NCBI GenBank assembly: GCA_965215825.1
Contig: CBDCEM010000003.1
Span: forward strand, 434,001 to 498,000
Origin: JAWPMT01 sp965215825
Lineage (GTDB): Bacteria > Bacteroidota > Bacteroidia > Cytophagales > Cyclobacteriaceae
DNA length: 64,000 nucleotides
Direction of reading: 5' to 3'
The translations under genes and the position numbers were made by a program. The first letter of the stretch is position 1, and each line of letters starts with the position of its first letter. Below are positions 26,696 to 35,586 of the stretch, one piece after another. The notes beneath the pieces were generated by a model, which had not been told where the DNA came from, did no database searches, and was given only the letters and a program-made list of their open reading frames with translations.

Positions 26696-27388
26696 ATGGC
26701 ATTGAAAGTAATCGGAGCAGGTGGCCCCAGGACAGGTACAGCTTCACTCAAAGTAGCTTTAGAGACACTTGGGTTTGGTAAGTGCTACCATATGGAGTGG
26801 GTATTTAACAATACTCATCAGGTAAAAAACTGGATGGAGCTCTATGAAACTGGTAAAACAAACTTTGATGAGCTGTTTGATGGCTTTCAGAGTACGGTTG
26901 ATTTTCCTGGTCATTTGAATTACAAAGTTCTCCTGAAGCAATATCCGGATGCCAAGGTGATCCTTACGGAAAGAGACCCTGAATTGTGGTACGAGAGTTC
27001 CTTAAAGACGGTGTACTCTGTAACGCCAAAAACTTTCATGGAGAAACTCGCGATCCTTGGAAAGTTTATCCGATCTAAGCGTTTCAGAGAACTTTCTGGA
27101 GCCTTTCGATTGGTCGAAAAATACTTATGGAAAGGGTTTTACGGCAATCAATTTGGCAACAAAGAAAAGGCACTCGAACTTTTTCATAAGCACAATGAGG
27201 AGGTTAAAGCGCATGTCCCTGCGGAACAATTGTTGATTTTCCGTCCCGAACATGGGTGGGAGCCCTTGTGTGAATTTTTAGGAGTGCCTGTGCCGGAGGT
27301 ACCGTATCCCAAAAAGAACCAACGCAAAGAATTTCATGAGCAAATCTCCCGGATGGTTAATACAGGCGAGAAGCTTGAACTGAAATAA
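26696..27388 (+). CDS. Sulfotransferase-family protein
   Basis: A 230-residue P-loop-like fold with the PAPS 5'-phosphosulfate-binding motif at the very start: VIGAGGPRTGTASLKVALETLG, then GKCYHMEWVF and the 3'-phosphate motif region KVILTERDPELWYES. This corresponds to the short sulfotransferase family (Sulfotransfer_4) found in bacteria and eukaryotes, which transfers sulfate from PAPS to a small acceptor. The C-terminal HVPAEQLLIFRPEHGWEPLCEFLGVPVPEVPYPKKN is also characteristic. It is convergent with an aryl-sulfate sulfotransferase gene 8 bases away, so two sulfate-transfer enzymes are neighbours. Acceptor unknown. Confidence 0.9.
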   Translation: MALKVIGAGGPRTGTASLKVALETLGFGKCYHMEWVFNNTHQVKNWMELYETGKTNFDELFDGFQSTVDFPGHLNYKVLLKQYPDAKVILTERDPELWYESSLKTVYSVTPKTFMEKLAILGKFIRSKRFRELSGAFRLVEKYLWKGFYGNQFGNKEKALELFHKHNEEVKAHVPAEQLLIFRPEHGWEPLCEFLGVPVPEVPYPKKNQRKEFHEQISRMVNTGEKLELK

Positions 27389-27396
27389 GTTCTGAC

Positions 27397-28992
27397 CTAG
27401 TTTTGATATAGTGTGTAGCGTTCTCCTTTGAATACCAGATCAAATTGTGCCCAGCTGCGCTCGCCTGTTCCTTTCGCGTCCTTAAATAAAACCCGGCATT
27501 CAAAGACTACTTCTTCGCCCGCCAGTTCGATGAGTTTCGCATGTGGAGCAGGCTGATTGACACGGATATTTCCAGCGGTAATCAATCGATTCTTTGTACG
27601 AGGAAGAATGTCTACATCACTGGTGATAGGAGAATACATGTCCAGTCCTCGCTCTTTTCCATATTGCCATACTTGTTGAATGGTTCGGTTTTCCTCATCA
27701 ATTTGGTATTCGACTGCCCGCGAGTAGGTAGGCTTATTGCTCAGGTTTCGAGCAAGACCATTATCGAAGATCAGGAGTCGGCCATTACCAAGCCAGTTCA
27801 TTGAATGTTGCCCGGTACTCCACTCAAAATCTTCGACAGGCTGCGAGCCCTGTTGTACATTGGCAGGAAAGGCTTTTCCATCTTTATCAACCGCTGTGAG
27901 GAGATAATCTTTCGTCTCGGCCCCATTACCAGATCTTCCTGCTTTGCCCCAGGCAACATGAGGTGCCAGTATCCATTGGGGTTGATTAGAGGCATCTACT
28001 TTTACAATTCCCTGATTCCTACCCGAGGCGATAACAGAGCCATCTCCGGTCATAGCGACGCTGTTCAGGTGAAACCAATCCGCGGCAAAGTCGAGGCTAT
28101 AATCTTCCTGAAAGACAGCACGGTCTATGTCCAGTACTTCTGCTAGATCCCAGTGTTTTTGTGGACGATTTTCGCGTCGATTCCATTCCACTACATGATC
28201 AAAACGAGTGACTACCTGTCTGCCATCTGACCGTCTAACAGCTGCATCTTTTCTTGAGCCACCCATCACGAGGTTTCCGTTAGGGAGCTCTTTCAGGTAA
28301 TGATTTCCCGCGAAGTTGAACAAGGTCTCTTTCTTGATTTCGCGCCCTAGGTCACTGAGTTCATAGATATCGATCCAATCGAGGTACAACCAATTACCCA
28401 GGCTGTTGCGCAATGCTGAATAGGTGATCTGGCCTGTACTGCTCATGTCCATGAACCATCGAATGTCTCCCAGGTCATCGAAAATGATTGTATAGGACTG
28501 GAATTTCCCATTATTGGCAATCAGCATTTCGATCAGGTGCATACCCGGTTCCATTTTTGTTCGGTCCAGATTGTCGATCTCAATGGTTGGAAAGAAATCA
28601 GGTAGTGGCTCCGTTCCAAAGGAGAAGTTGCTGGAGAAAGCTTTGCCGTCCTCGGTAGTTAGTTCCAGCGTTACCTGATTGCTGGTACCTGCATATAGAC
28701 CCAGAACAGGGATGCTATGTCGTGTTGAAAATGAGGAATAAGCTTTTTTGATTGGTGTTTTGCCTTGGACTTCTACCGAAATCTTGACTGGCTGGGCAGT
28801 TTGGAATTCCAGTTTGCCACCAAGGGGCACTCTTTTGTAGGGGTTTACCTGGACACTTACATGGCCTTTGATCAGGTCTTCAAAGCTTTTAGGTCCCGAA
28901 TCACAAGCCTGTATCAATATTAGAATAAAGCATGTGACAAATACCTGTGAAGTAAGTCTGGCGAATGGGCGCGTAGAAAAGAGTCGTATCAT
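27397..28992 (-). CDS. Aryl-sulfate sulfotransferase (AssT-like) lipoprotein
   Basis: The ATG at 28992 starts a lipoprotein signal with lipobox IQAC; the open frame to 29118 would add 42 polar residues and is rejected. The body is the ASST beta-propeller: an N-terminal beta domain (residues 15-120), then YTIIFDDLGDIRWFMD, YLKELPNGNLVMGGS, DWFHLNSVAMTGDGSVIASGRNQGIVKVD, with His308 matching the sulfated catalytic histidine of E. coli AssT, and TGQHSMNWLGNGRLLIFDNG. Such enzymes move sulfate from a phenolic sulfate donor to another phenol, without PAPS, outside the cytoplasm. No DsbA/DsbL-type partner is adjacent. Confidence 0.9.
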   Translation of the reverse strand: MIRLFSTRPFARLTSQVFVTCFILILIQACDSGPKSFEDLIKGHVSVQVNPYKRVPLGGKLEFQTAQPVKISVEVQGKTPIKKAYSSFSTRHSIPVLGLYAGTSNQVTLELTTEDGKAFSSNFSFGTEPLPDFFPTIEIDNLDRTKMEPGMHLIEMLIANNGKFQSYTIIFDDLGDIRWFMDMSSTGQITYSALRNSLGNWLYLDWIDIYELSDLGREIKKETLFNFAGNHYLKELPNGNLVMGGSRKDAAVRRSDGRQVVTRFDHVVEWNRRENRPQKHWDLAEVLDIDRAVFQEDYSLDFAADWFHLNSVAMTGDGSVIASGRNQGIVKVDASNQPQWILAPHVAWGKAGRSGNGAETKDYLLTAVDKDGKAFPANVQQGSQPVEDFEWSTGQHSMNWLGNGRLLIFDNGLARNLSNKPTYSRAVEYQIDEENRTIQQVWQYGKERGLDMYSPITSDVDILPRTKNRLITAGNIRVNQPAPHAKLIELAGEEVVFECRVLFKDAKGTGERSWAQFDLVFKGERYTLYQN

Positions 28993-29175
28993 AAGTAAGT
29001 AGTACAATCGTGCAAATGTAGGAACTCCCTGTGATTGAGAAGTTGTCGTTGACCTTACTAACTTCAGTAATTCCTGGCTGTATGTACGGAGAGGCAAGCC
29101 ATTCGTCATAAATTTCAATCCTGATACTTAATTAATCGTAATTCATCGAGAACATTAACCGAGATCCTAAATTCT

Positions 29176-30312
29176 ATGAGAAAGATATTTTCACTACTTA
29201 CGTTTTTTGCTGCCCTTGCGGCTTTAGGAAACAACCCCTTCATGAAAGTCGGGACTCCTGATATAAAGTCCATGGGTGTCCTGGAATTTTCAGACGAAGG
29301 TGTACTGTTTATTGGAGACTCCAAGAATGCAACCATTTACGCTGTGGATTTGCAGGAGGCAGGTGGAACTGTTGAAAAGCCACTGTTTATCCCAAATTTA
29401 GAAACGAAACTGGCGGCATTGCTTGGCACGACCGATGATGATGTATTGATCCATGATCTTGCTGTAAATCCAGTTTCAAAGAATGCATACATCAGTGTTT
29501 CCAGGGGAAAAGCCAACTGGACTTCTAACTGGCAAATGCCCAAGGAATTGTCAGATGCTACCATTTTGATTCGCGTGACCCCTGCGGGTGATATGGAAGA
29601 AGTTGTTTTGGAAGAAGTACAGTATGCTCAGGCGTCTATTCCTAATCCAGTGGGAGCTGATAAAATGCATCGATGGAAAAAAGGAGCATCACTTCGGGCA
29701 GATGCCATTTCGGACCTGGCTTATAAGAATGGTTCTTTGTATGTGGCAGGACTCTCAAATGAAGAGTTTGCTTCAGCGATGTGGGTATTGCCTTATCCTT
29801 TTTCAGGTGAAGCTTCGGCCACCACGTTGGAGATCTATCATGGAGCACATGGTGCTTATGAGACACATTCTCCAGTTCGGGCGTTTTTACCCTATAACAT
29901 TCAAAATAAAGAACAATTGCTTGCTGCTTATTTATGTACACCCCTGGTGACGTTCGAAACGGCTAACCTTAAAGGTGGAACACATGCGAAAGGAAGAACT
30001 ATTGCAGAGTTCGGAGCAGGAAATTTTCCAATTGACATGGTGTCCTATAAAAGCAATGGGGACGATATGATCCTGATGTCTAATAGTCAATTGCCTTTGC
30101 TCGTTATTGATCCTAAGGATATAGAAGCCTATGATGGTGAAATCAAAGAAGAGGTTGAAGGTTACCTGGCAGGAGTGAAGTACACACCTCGTGCTGGTTC
30201 TGCCATCTATCAATTGGCTGATTTTGATGAAAAATACATTCTGGCAACTCAGCGGTTGGCAGGTGGAAAGTTAGCACTTGTCTCACTTAGTAAATCAAGG
30301 TTACATCCTTGA
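29176..30312 (+). CDS. Secreted beta-propeller protein, unknown
   Basis: A 378-residue product with a short signal peptide (to about residue 19). The mature sequence repeats blades with patterns GVLEFSDEGVLFIGDSKNATIYAVDL, DDVLIHDLAVNPVSKNAYISVSRG, DAISDLAYKNGSLYVAGLSNEEF and DMVSYKSNGDDMILMSNSQLPLLVID, as in six- or seven-bladed propellers. No catalytic motif found. Its stop codon TGA overlaps the TTG start of the next gene, so the pair is translationally coupled. A GTHAKGRTIAEFG segment near residue 270 is the only unusual insertion. Divergent from the AssT-like gene. Confidence 0.75.
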   Translation: MRKIFSLLTFFAALAALGNNPFMKVGTPDIKSMGVLEFSDEGVLFIGDSKNATIYAVDLQEAGGTVEKPLFIPNLETKLAALLGTTDDDVLIHDLAVNPVSKNAYISVSRGKANWTSNWQMPKELSDATILIRVTPAGDMEEVVLEEVQYAQASIPNPVGADKMHRWKKGASLRADAISDLAYKNGSLYVAGLSNEEFASAMWVLPYPFSGEASATTLEIYHGAHGAYETHSPVRAFLPYNIQNKEQLLAAYLCTPLVTFETANLKGGTHAKGRTIAEFGAGNFPIDMVSYKSNGDDMILMSNSQLPLLVIDPKDIEAYDGEIKEEVEGYLAGVKYTPRAGSAIYQLADFDEKYILATQRLAGGKLALVSLSKSRLHP

Positions 30313-31499
30313 TCAATCTGCTAAATTTCCAAAAGGCGGCTACTACTACGGTGGCCGTCTTTCTTTTTTTAGGCCTTTCCGCCCAGGATCGGAATTTTAG
30401 CTTTTCTTTTGAAAATAACCCTCAAGCGAGAGATTTCGGAAAGTTATCTATTGTGATTCCTATTGATCTAAGCGGTGGGTTGGAAAATCTTAATGACGCT
30501 GAAATCAAGAAGATCTTTCGGATTTATGTGGGTGATGAATTGCCAGATGATAAGTCCATTCCTTCCATTGCTGGTGGTTATGAAATTCAGGAAGGCCATG
30601 TCGTTTTCCGCCCGAGGTTTGATCCTCCACCAGGGATTACCTATACTGCGGTATTCGATCTAATTCAGGCGTATCAATTATCGGGTACAAAGATGTCTGT
30701 CGATCTTCCGACTTTTGTCCAGGAAACATTTGTTGTGCCGAAACTAGGCCCCTTATCAGGGGAAGCCATTGCTGCGATTTATCCTACTTCCGATACGGTA
30801 CCTGCCAATTGGCTTCGTTTGTACGTGTACTTCGAACAATCCATGGGACTGGACAATCCACATGATCATGTCTGGCTACAAGACGAAGGCGGACAAGTAA
30901 TTTCTACACCTTTTGTGGAGATTACTGAGGGCCTGTGGAATGCGAGAAGAACCCGACTGACTTTATTTTTTCACCCAGGTCGCGTAAAGCGAGGTGTTGG
31001 GCCAAACATGACCATGGGCACCGTATTGCAACCGGGAAAGAACTATCAATTGACATTTGATCCGGAATGGAAGGATGCCCTGGGGAGAGCTATAAAATCC
31101 AGGAAGACCAAGGTTTTTTTTGTTGAAGCAGCTGACCGGAAGACTATTACACCTGGTCGTTGGATCATAACGCTCCCTCAATCGGGCACCAGCGATGTTT
31201 TGCAAGTGCTTTGGCCTGAACCACTGGACCATGCTTTAGTAAAGCGAATGATTCGCGTCATTTATAATGAGAAAGAAATTGAAGCGATTCCTGAACTTTC
31301 TGATCAGGAAAGACAACTCAACCTGAGGCCAACTTCTACATGGCAATCAGGTAAATACTTCATAGAGGTAGACCCGCTATTGGAAGATTTGGCCGGAAAT
31401 ACGGCCTTCCATTTGTTTGACACAGCCACTAAGGAAGGATATGATCCAGCGCATAAGGAACCGGCAGGATCCATCCGGATTCCTTTTGTCATTAAATAA
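30309..31499 (+). CDS. Secreted protein of Ig-like beta domains, partner of the upstream propeller
   Basis: The start is TTG at 30309, overlapping the previous stop in TTGA. The N-terminus gives a signal peptide ending in LFLGLSAQ, so the mature protein begins near residue 26. Several beta-sandwich repeats follow; VYFEQSMGLDNPHDHVWLQDEGG, TLFFHPGRVKRGVGPN and YQLTFDPEWKDALGRAIKSRKTKVFFVEAADR resemble Ig-like folds, and the pattern PTSDTVPANWLRLYVYFEQ is close to big-1 type SWIM/Ig repeats. No active-site motif found. A terminator-like hairpin lies in the first 60 bases of the gene. Function unknown, tied by coupling to the propeller. Confidence 0.75.
   Translation: MINLLNFQKAATTTVAVFLFLGLSAQDRNFSFSFENNPQARDFGKLSIVIPIDLSGGLENLNDAEIKKIFRIYVGDELPDDKSIPSIAGGYEIQEGHVVFRPRFDPPPGITYTAVFDLIQAYQLSGTKMSVDLPTFVQETFVVPKLGPLSGEAIAAIYPTSDTVPANWLRLYVYFEQSMGLDNPHDHVWLQDEGGQVISTPFVEITEGLWNARRTRLTLFFHPGRVKRGVGPNMTMGTVLQPGKNYQLTFDPEWKDALGRAIKSRKTKVFFVEAADRKTITPGRWIITLPQSGTSDVLQVLWPEPLDHALVKRMIRVIYNEKEIEAIPELSDQERQLNLRPTSTWQSGKYFIEVDPLLEDLAGNTAFHLFDTATKEGYDPAHKEPAGSIRIPFVIK
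30335..30370 (+). terminator. Terminator-like hairpin inside the start of the second gene
   Basis: GGCGGCTAC and GTGGCCGTC pair over nine positions (including G-T pairs) around loop TACTACG, and TTTCTTTTTTT follows. It sits 26 bases after the TTG start of the Ig-like gene and encodes part of its signal peptide, so termination there would cut off that gene but not the propeller gene. Confidence 0.55.
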
Positions 31500-31551
31500 C
31501 GAATTCAACGACATTGTGTGATTGAACCATTTGTCTCGATCAAAGCGGGCA

Positions 31552-32673
31552 CTAACGTTCTTTAACGCCGAACATGAAACGAGTTACTTTGGTTATTCGC
31601 ACCAGACCCTCATAAAGCAACCAGCTTCCCAGGAAAGTGCCCCCAACCATTAGGCTAAATTCAAGCCCAAATGCATAATCTATTTGCAACAAAAAGTAAC
31701 CAATGATGATGGTCAACGTCTGATGAAAAATGTAAAAGGGATATACCGCCTTATTTGCGTAGGCGATCAATGAACTGGGTTTGTTCAACCAGATAGCTGC
31801 CCAGGCGAAAATCGCAATGATCCAGGACCATAGATTGGTCGTTTTCAGTAAGGCTTCTGTGAAGTGGATGACAACCGAGTCCTCAAAATTGAACCAAATG
31901 ACAAGTTGTCCCAGGTAGCCAACCATTCCAATGATTGGGGCGACGAACCTGAGCTTATGGATAGCATCCCATAGTTTACTTCCCATATTGATCATCAGAA
32001 AACCGTATAGGAAAAGGGTCATGCTACTCACAAAGTTGAACCAGTCAGCGATCAGATCGTGTGTGATAGGAAAGAAGGGTTCCAGCAGTGATTCGTATAA
32101 GTAGAGCGGGATCACAAATAAGTAAAGCATGCCCGGTTTGTTGGATAATCGGTCACCAATGGATTTCAAGTTGCTGATCAATTTTGACCTGACCCAGATA
32201 AAAACAGGACTCAATAGCAGTGAATAGACCAGTAAGTAGGGTAGAAACCACAAGTGATGCCAGCTGAGGTTTCCTGATGGATAGATGCCATCAAACGCTG
32301 GTCCGGTCCACCATTCCCAGTAGGAGCCAGCAAAATCTCCATTGGCAATGCGCTCGATATAAACCTGTGGTGGGACAATGAGGAGCATACCAACGCCAAG
32401 AGGAATAGCGAGTCGAATGAAACGTTCTTTAATAAATGCACCTGTCGTACGGTGACCCAAAGCAAATGCAGTACCCATACCAGAGATCACAAACAGGATT
32501 GGCAGGCGCCATTGATTCACAAAGAGCATAGGCCAACGCATGCCACCGTAGATTACATCGTTTTTGATGTGCCATCCCCAGGGGACATAAAACATGCCAA
32601 CATGGTAGAAAATCAAAAGACCAAAGACTAACACCCTTAACCAGTCCAGGTCGTAACGTCTTGTTTTTTCCAT
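31552..32673 (-). CDS. Integral membrane acyltransferase (acyltransferase 3/OpgC-like)
   Basis: A 373-residue protein with about ten membrane helices. The first 15 residues (RRYDLDWLRVLVFGLLIFYHVGMFY) contain the D-x-L-R-x-H-type signature of the acyltransferase 3 family, with the catalytic His in FYH; QWRLPILFVISGMGTAF and FIKERFIRLAIPLGVGML are the next conserved helices. Members O-acylate polysaccharides, lipids or small hydrophobic molecules from acyl-CoA. An array of four repeats with about 20-bp period lies just upstream (32731-32806), between this gene and the LytTR regulator upstream on the same strand. Confidence 0.92.
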   Translation of the reverse strand: MEKTRRYDLDWLRVLVFGLLIFYHVGMFYVPWGWHIKNDVIYGGMRWPMLFVNQWRLPILFVISGMGTAFALGHRTTGAFIKERFIRLAIPLGVGMLLIVPPQVYIERIANGDFAGSYWEWWTGPAFDGIYPSGNLSWHHLWFLPYLLVYSLLLSPVFIWVRSKLISNLKSIGDRLSNKPGMLYLFVIPLYLYESLLEPFFPITHDLIADWFNFVSSMTLFLYGFLMINMGSKLWDAIHKLRFVAPIIGMVGYLGQLVIWFNFEDSVVIHFTEALLKTTNLWSWIIAIFAWAAIWLNKPSSLIAYANKAVYPFYIFHQTLTIIIGYFLLQIDYAFGLEFSLMVGGTFLGSWLLYEGLVRITKVTRFMFGVKER

Positions 32674-32730
32674 TTTATTGAGTTTTTGATTGACCCAAAC
32701 CTACGGGCAACGAGCATAGAGAAACATGAC

Positions 32731-32806
32731 TTGTGTCGAATGACAAGCGTTTTGTGTTTGAAAACAAAGATTTGTGACGAGTAACAACGAAAGTGGTGGA
32801 TGACAA
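32731..32806. promoter_or_regulatory. Four-site repeat array upstream of the acyltransferase, period about 20 bp
   Basis: Four 16-mers start at 32731, 32752, 32772 and 32791: TTGTGTCGAATGACAA, TTGTGTTTGAAAACAA, TTGTGACGAGTAACAA and AAGTGGTGGATGACAA. All have TTGT/ACAA-like ends and spacing of 21, 20 and 19 bp, two turns of the helix each. LytTR regulators bind direct repeats with roughly this period, and a LytTR gene ends 10 bp away. Confidence 0.6.
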
Positions 32807-32815
32807 CTTGTGTTG

Positions 32816-33676
32816 TTATGAACTCAAAGCGATCTGTTGATCAAAATTGGCCAGCTTGCTTCTGGAAACAGGCACCTGGAAATCAATGGAGGAGGTACTT
32901 AAAAAATAACCCTGAGCATTTCCTTCTACTTTTTCCAGGTGATGGATATTGTAAAGAAAGGCACGATGTGTCCGAACTACTTGTTGGAAGGAATTCAATT
33001 GCTCGGCTACACTTGACAGGCTGATCCGAATAAAATGCTCCTGGATTTCATTCCCTGTTTTAACATAGAAACGGACGTAATTGCCTTCAGCCTTGGCCAA
33101 TATTAACTCATCAACAACGAATGCAATGTCCTCTGAATGTAGAGGGGTTTTTAATTGGACCAATGGACTGTTTTCCTCAGGTTTTTGCGCGGGTAATTTT
33201 GACGCCTCAATTTGGTGTTGAGATTTGAGTACCCGGAAATTGATGTAGGTTACAAAGAACAAGATCAGGCTACCTGTCAATAGGGTATTTCGCACTTCTT
33301 CCAATAGATACCGGAGTTGCCAGTTGTTGGCATTATCGTAAATGAAGTCTCGGATGAGCCAGCTTCCTACCCCGATACTGATCAACAGGAACCCCCAAAA
33401 AGTAAATTCTTTGTAGAGCTTCCAGTCGTCTTTTGAGACGAGCATGCTCAAGATAAAACCGTAGACCAGTAGCTGAAGCGATCCATGGCCCGCATGTACC
33501 ATGACGATGATGGCATATGGCCAGCGATGTTCTGGTCGGTAGACATTGTAAGGTTCAAAGAAATAGTCGAAGAAGAAAGCTATGCAAAAGACCAAAAGGG
33601 CATTTCGCAACAACAACTTGCCGTAATGAATGAAGGGGTAGGGCTGGTCAAAAAAGGAAGTGATCTGCCGGTACAT
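32816..33676 (-). CDS. LytTR-family membrane-bound DNA-binding regulator, copy A
   Basis: A 286-residue protein: four hydrophobic helices in the first 165 residues (LLLRNALLVFCIAFFFDYFF, PYAIIVMVHAGHGSLQLLVYGFIL, FWGFLLISIGVGSWLI, LLTGSLILFFVTYINF), a linker, then a LytTR domain: IAFVVDELILAKAEGNYVRFYV, FIRISLSSVAEQL..QVVRTHRAFLYNIHHLEKVEGNAQGYFL. LytTR domains contact DNA through beta strands and bind direct repeats. The TM sensor form without a separate histidine kinase is frequent in Cytophagales. It lies immediately upstream of the acyltransferase on the same strand. Confidence 0.92.
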   Translation of the reverse strand: MYRQITSFFDQPYPFIHYGKLLLRNALLVFCIAFFFDYFFEPYNVYRPEHRWPYAIIVMVHAGHGSLQLLVYGFILSMLVSKDDWKLYKEFTFWGFLLISIGVGSWLIRDFIYDNANNWQLRYLLEEVRNTLLTGSLILFFVTYINFRVLKSQHQIEASKLPAQKPEENSPLVQLKTPLHSEDIAFVVDELILAKAEGNYVRFYVKTGNEIQEHFIRISLSSVAEQLNSFQQVVRTHRAFLYNIHHLEKVEGNAQGYFLSTSSIDFQVPVSRSKLANFDQQIALSS

Positions 33677-33971
33677 TAAAAATCTCAGATTCGCTTTTGC
33701 TTATAGAGGCAAGATAAGTGGTTCAACTTTTCAATTCAATTGAGCGGTTTGATTTCTACTTCAAATTTCTCGTCACCACAAGTTTGTGGAGCGTCTTTTC
33801 GAGAAACAACATGCATTATTACATTGGTCTGATACCAAAAGGAAGTTGAGTACCCTCGGATAAGTTGCCAGATTACTTCAACGAATGAACTTTTGAAAAA
33901 GAACGGATGTGTGAGATAGATTCGTAATGACAGTAACTTGTAGCTGGCAGAAATGGGTGATAATTATTGCG

Positions 33972-35438
33972 TTACATTCCTTTTTGAACTTGCTGCCCCA
34001 CTTCCCTTAGTACGCTAATCAGATGGTCCACGTGTTGTAGCTGCATACGGTGGTTGATGAGACACGCCCGAATCACGGACCGGTCACCAAGACGAGTTCC
34101 TGTGATGAATACCCGACGATCCTCTTCCAGTGCAGGGATCATCAATTGATTCAATTTGTCAATTTTCTCAACTTCATGACTCTCGAGATCACCTTTGAAT
34201 CTAAAGCAAGTGATGCCCAATAACGGGTCGGAACTAAGTTCAAAGTCAGTCGACTTTTCCACTTCCTGTGCGAGGTAGCGGGTCAGGTGGATGTCTTTCT
34301 CGATCATAGCCTTCAGTCGGTCTGCACCATAGGCCTTGAATGACATCCAGATTTTCAAGGCCTTGCCATTGCGGGAAAGCTGGAACTGATGTTCGTTGAA
34401 ATCTAGTCGACCATTGTCTTCCTGATCGGTTGCCAGATAAGAGGCCTTTTTGAAGTAGGTCTGATTGAACTGTTTATAATCCCGTACCAGTGTGCATCCT
34501 GCTTCAAAGGGTTGGTAAAGCCATTTATGAAAATCGAGGGCAACAGAATCAGCCTTTTCAATGCCTTTATAGTGCTCTTTTACCAGGTCTGTCCCCGCCG
34601 CCAGGGCGCCATAGGCCCCATCGATGTGGTACCACATGTTATGCTCCCTGGCAATGGCAGCCAATTCGTCCAGTGGGTCGATGGCACCCGTATTGACCGT
34701 GCCTGCATTTCCGATCAAACAGAAAGGGTCAAAACCGTCTTTTACATCCTGGTCAATCTGAGCTTTGAGTTGCGGAATATTGATTGTGAAATCTGTATTG
34801 ACTGGAATCTTACGGTATTGATCCGTACCGATGCCCAGAATGTCAATGCTCTTATCTACACAATTGTGTGTTTCGATGGAAGCGTAGACGGTAAAGGGTT
34901 TCATTCCAAAAACTCCTTTCTGTTGGATTTGTTTGTCCTGAAAGTAGACATTTCGCGCTACCGTGAGTCCCGTAAGGTTTGCCGCAGAACCTCCACTGAC
35001 CAGCACTCCGGCTGCATTTGGATCATAACCAATGAACTGGGCACCCCATTTGGAAACCTGCTTTTCCATTTCCGTAAGCACCGGAGCCAGGTGCCACTTC
35101 CCAATGTTTTGATTGATAGTAGTTGCTAGCAACTCAGCCAGGATTGACACCTGAGTTCCACCAGCCATCACGTAAGCAAACATCTTCGGAGCCATGTTGA
35201 GAGTAGCTGTGTCCACTACTTTTTCCTGCACCATGTCCAATAAGGCAGAGGTATCCATACCCGTGTTAGGAATGGGTTCTGACAACCATGACTGAATATC
35301 AGTCGGAGTAAGTCCTGAAAAAGCCATGTCTGTATCCATGGACTCAAACTTCCTCAATACCTGATCGCAGGTTTTATTGAGTAACGCTTCAAAAGCTTCC
35401 TGCGGAAAATCTAATGTACCTTCATCCAATTGTACCAT
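33972..35438 (-). CDS. PLP-dependent group II amino-acid decarboxylase
   Basis: A 488-residue fold-type I enzyme. PLP lysine is Lys305 in VALDFHKWLYQPF; the pyrimidine-ring and phosphate contacts are in VLVSGGSAANLTGLTVARN, IETHNCVDKS, VNTGAIDPLDELA and WYHIDGAYGAL. These match aromatic-L-amino-acid and glutamate-type decarboxylases (group II), cytoplasmic and usually dimeric. The actual amino acid cannot be read from the sequence; alternatives are 2,4-diaminobutyrate, tyrosine, tryptophan or histidine. It stands alone: the nearest upstream gene, a RAYT transposase, is on the opposite strand. Confidence 0.93.
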   Translation of the reverse strand: MVQLDEGTLDFPQEAFEALLNKTCDQVLRKFESMDTDMAFSGLTPTDIQSWLSEPIPNTGMDTSALLDMVQEKVVDTATLNMAPKMFAYVMAGGTQVSILAELLATTINQNIGKWHLAPVLTEMEKQVSKWGAQFIGYDPNAAGVLVSGGSAANLTGLTVARNVYFQDKQIQQKGVFGMKPFTVYASIETHNCVDKSIDILGIGTDQYRKIPVNTDFTINIPQLKAQIDQDVKDGFDPFCLIGNAGTVNTGAIDPLDELAAIAREHNMWYHIDGAYGALAAGTDLVKEHYKGIEKADSVALDFHKWLYQPFEAGCTLVRDYKQFNQTYFKKASYLATDQEDNGRLDFNEHQFQLSRNGKALKIWMSFKAYGADRLKAMIEKDIHLTRYLAQEVEKSTDFELSSDPLLGITCFRFKGDLESHEVEKIDKLNQLMIPALEEDRRVFITGTRLGDRSVIRACLINHRMQLQHVDHLISVLREVGQQVQKGM

Positions 35439-35515
35439 GGCGACAAAGGTGTGATTTTTTGAGAAGGTGAGGGGTGGAGATGGATGAGGTTATTTCATGC
35501 AATCCATTCGATTTG

Positions 35516-35553
35516 TTCATTGATCTCTTCACTTAAGCGAAGAGATCAATGAA
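35516..35553. repeat. Palindrome upstream of the RAYT gene
   Basis: TTCATTGATCTCTTC and its complement flank a CTTAAG centre, giving a 38-base near-perfect palindrome with one mismatched pair. The core CTCTTCnCTTnnGCGAAGAG recurs in the hairpin after the same gene. Confidence 0.85.
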
Positions 35554-35586
35554 TTTGAATTATCTTGCTATTCAAACAAAACAACT

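Noticed and set aside
34512..35129. 205-codon frame on the plus strand opposite the PLP decarboxylase
   Set aside because: Antisense to a firmly identified enzyme; no recognisable domain, so treated as chance.
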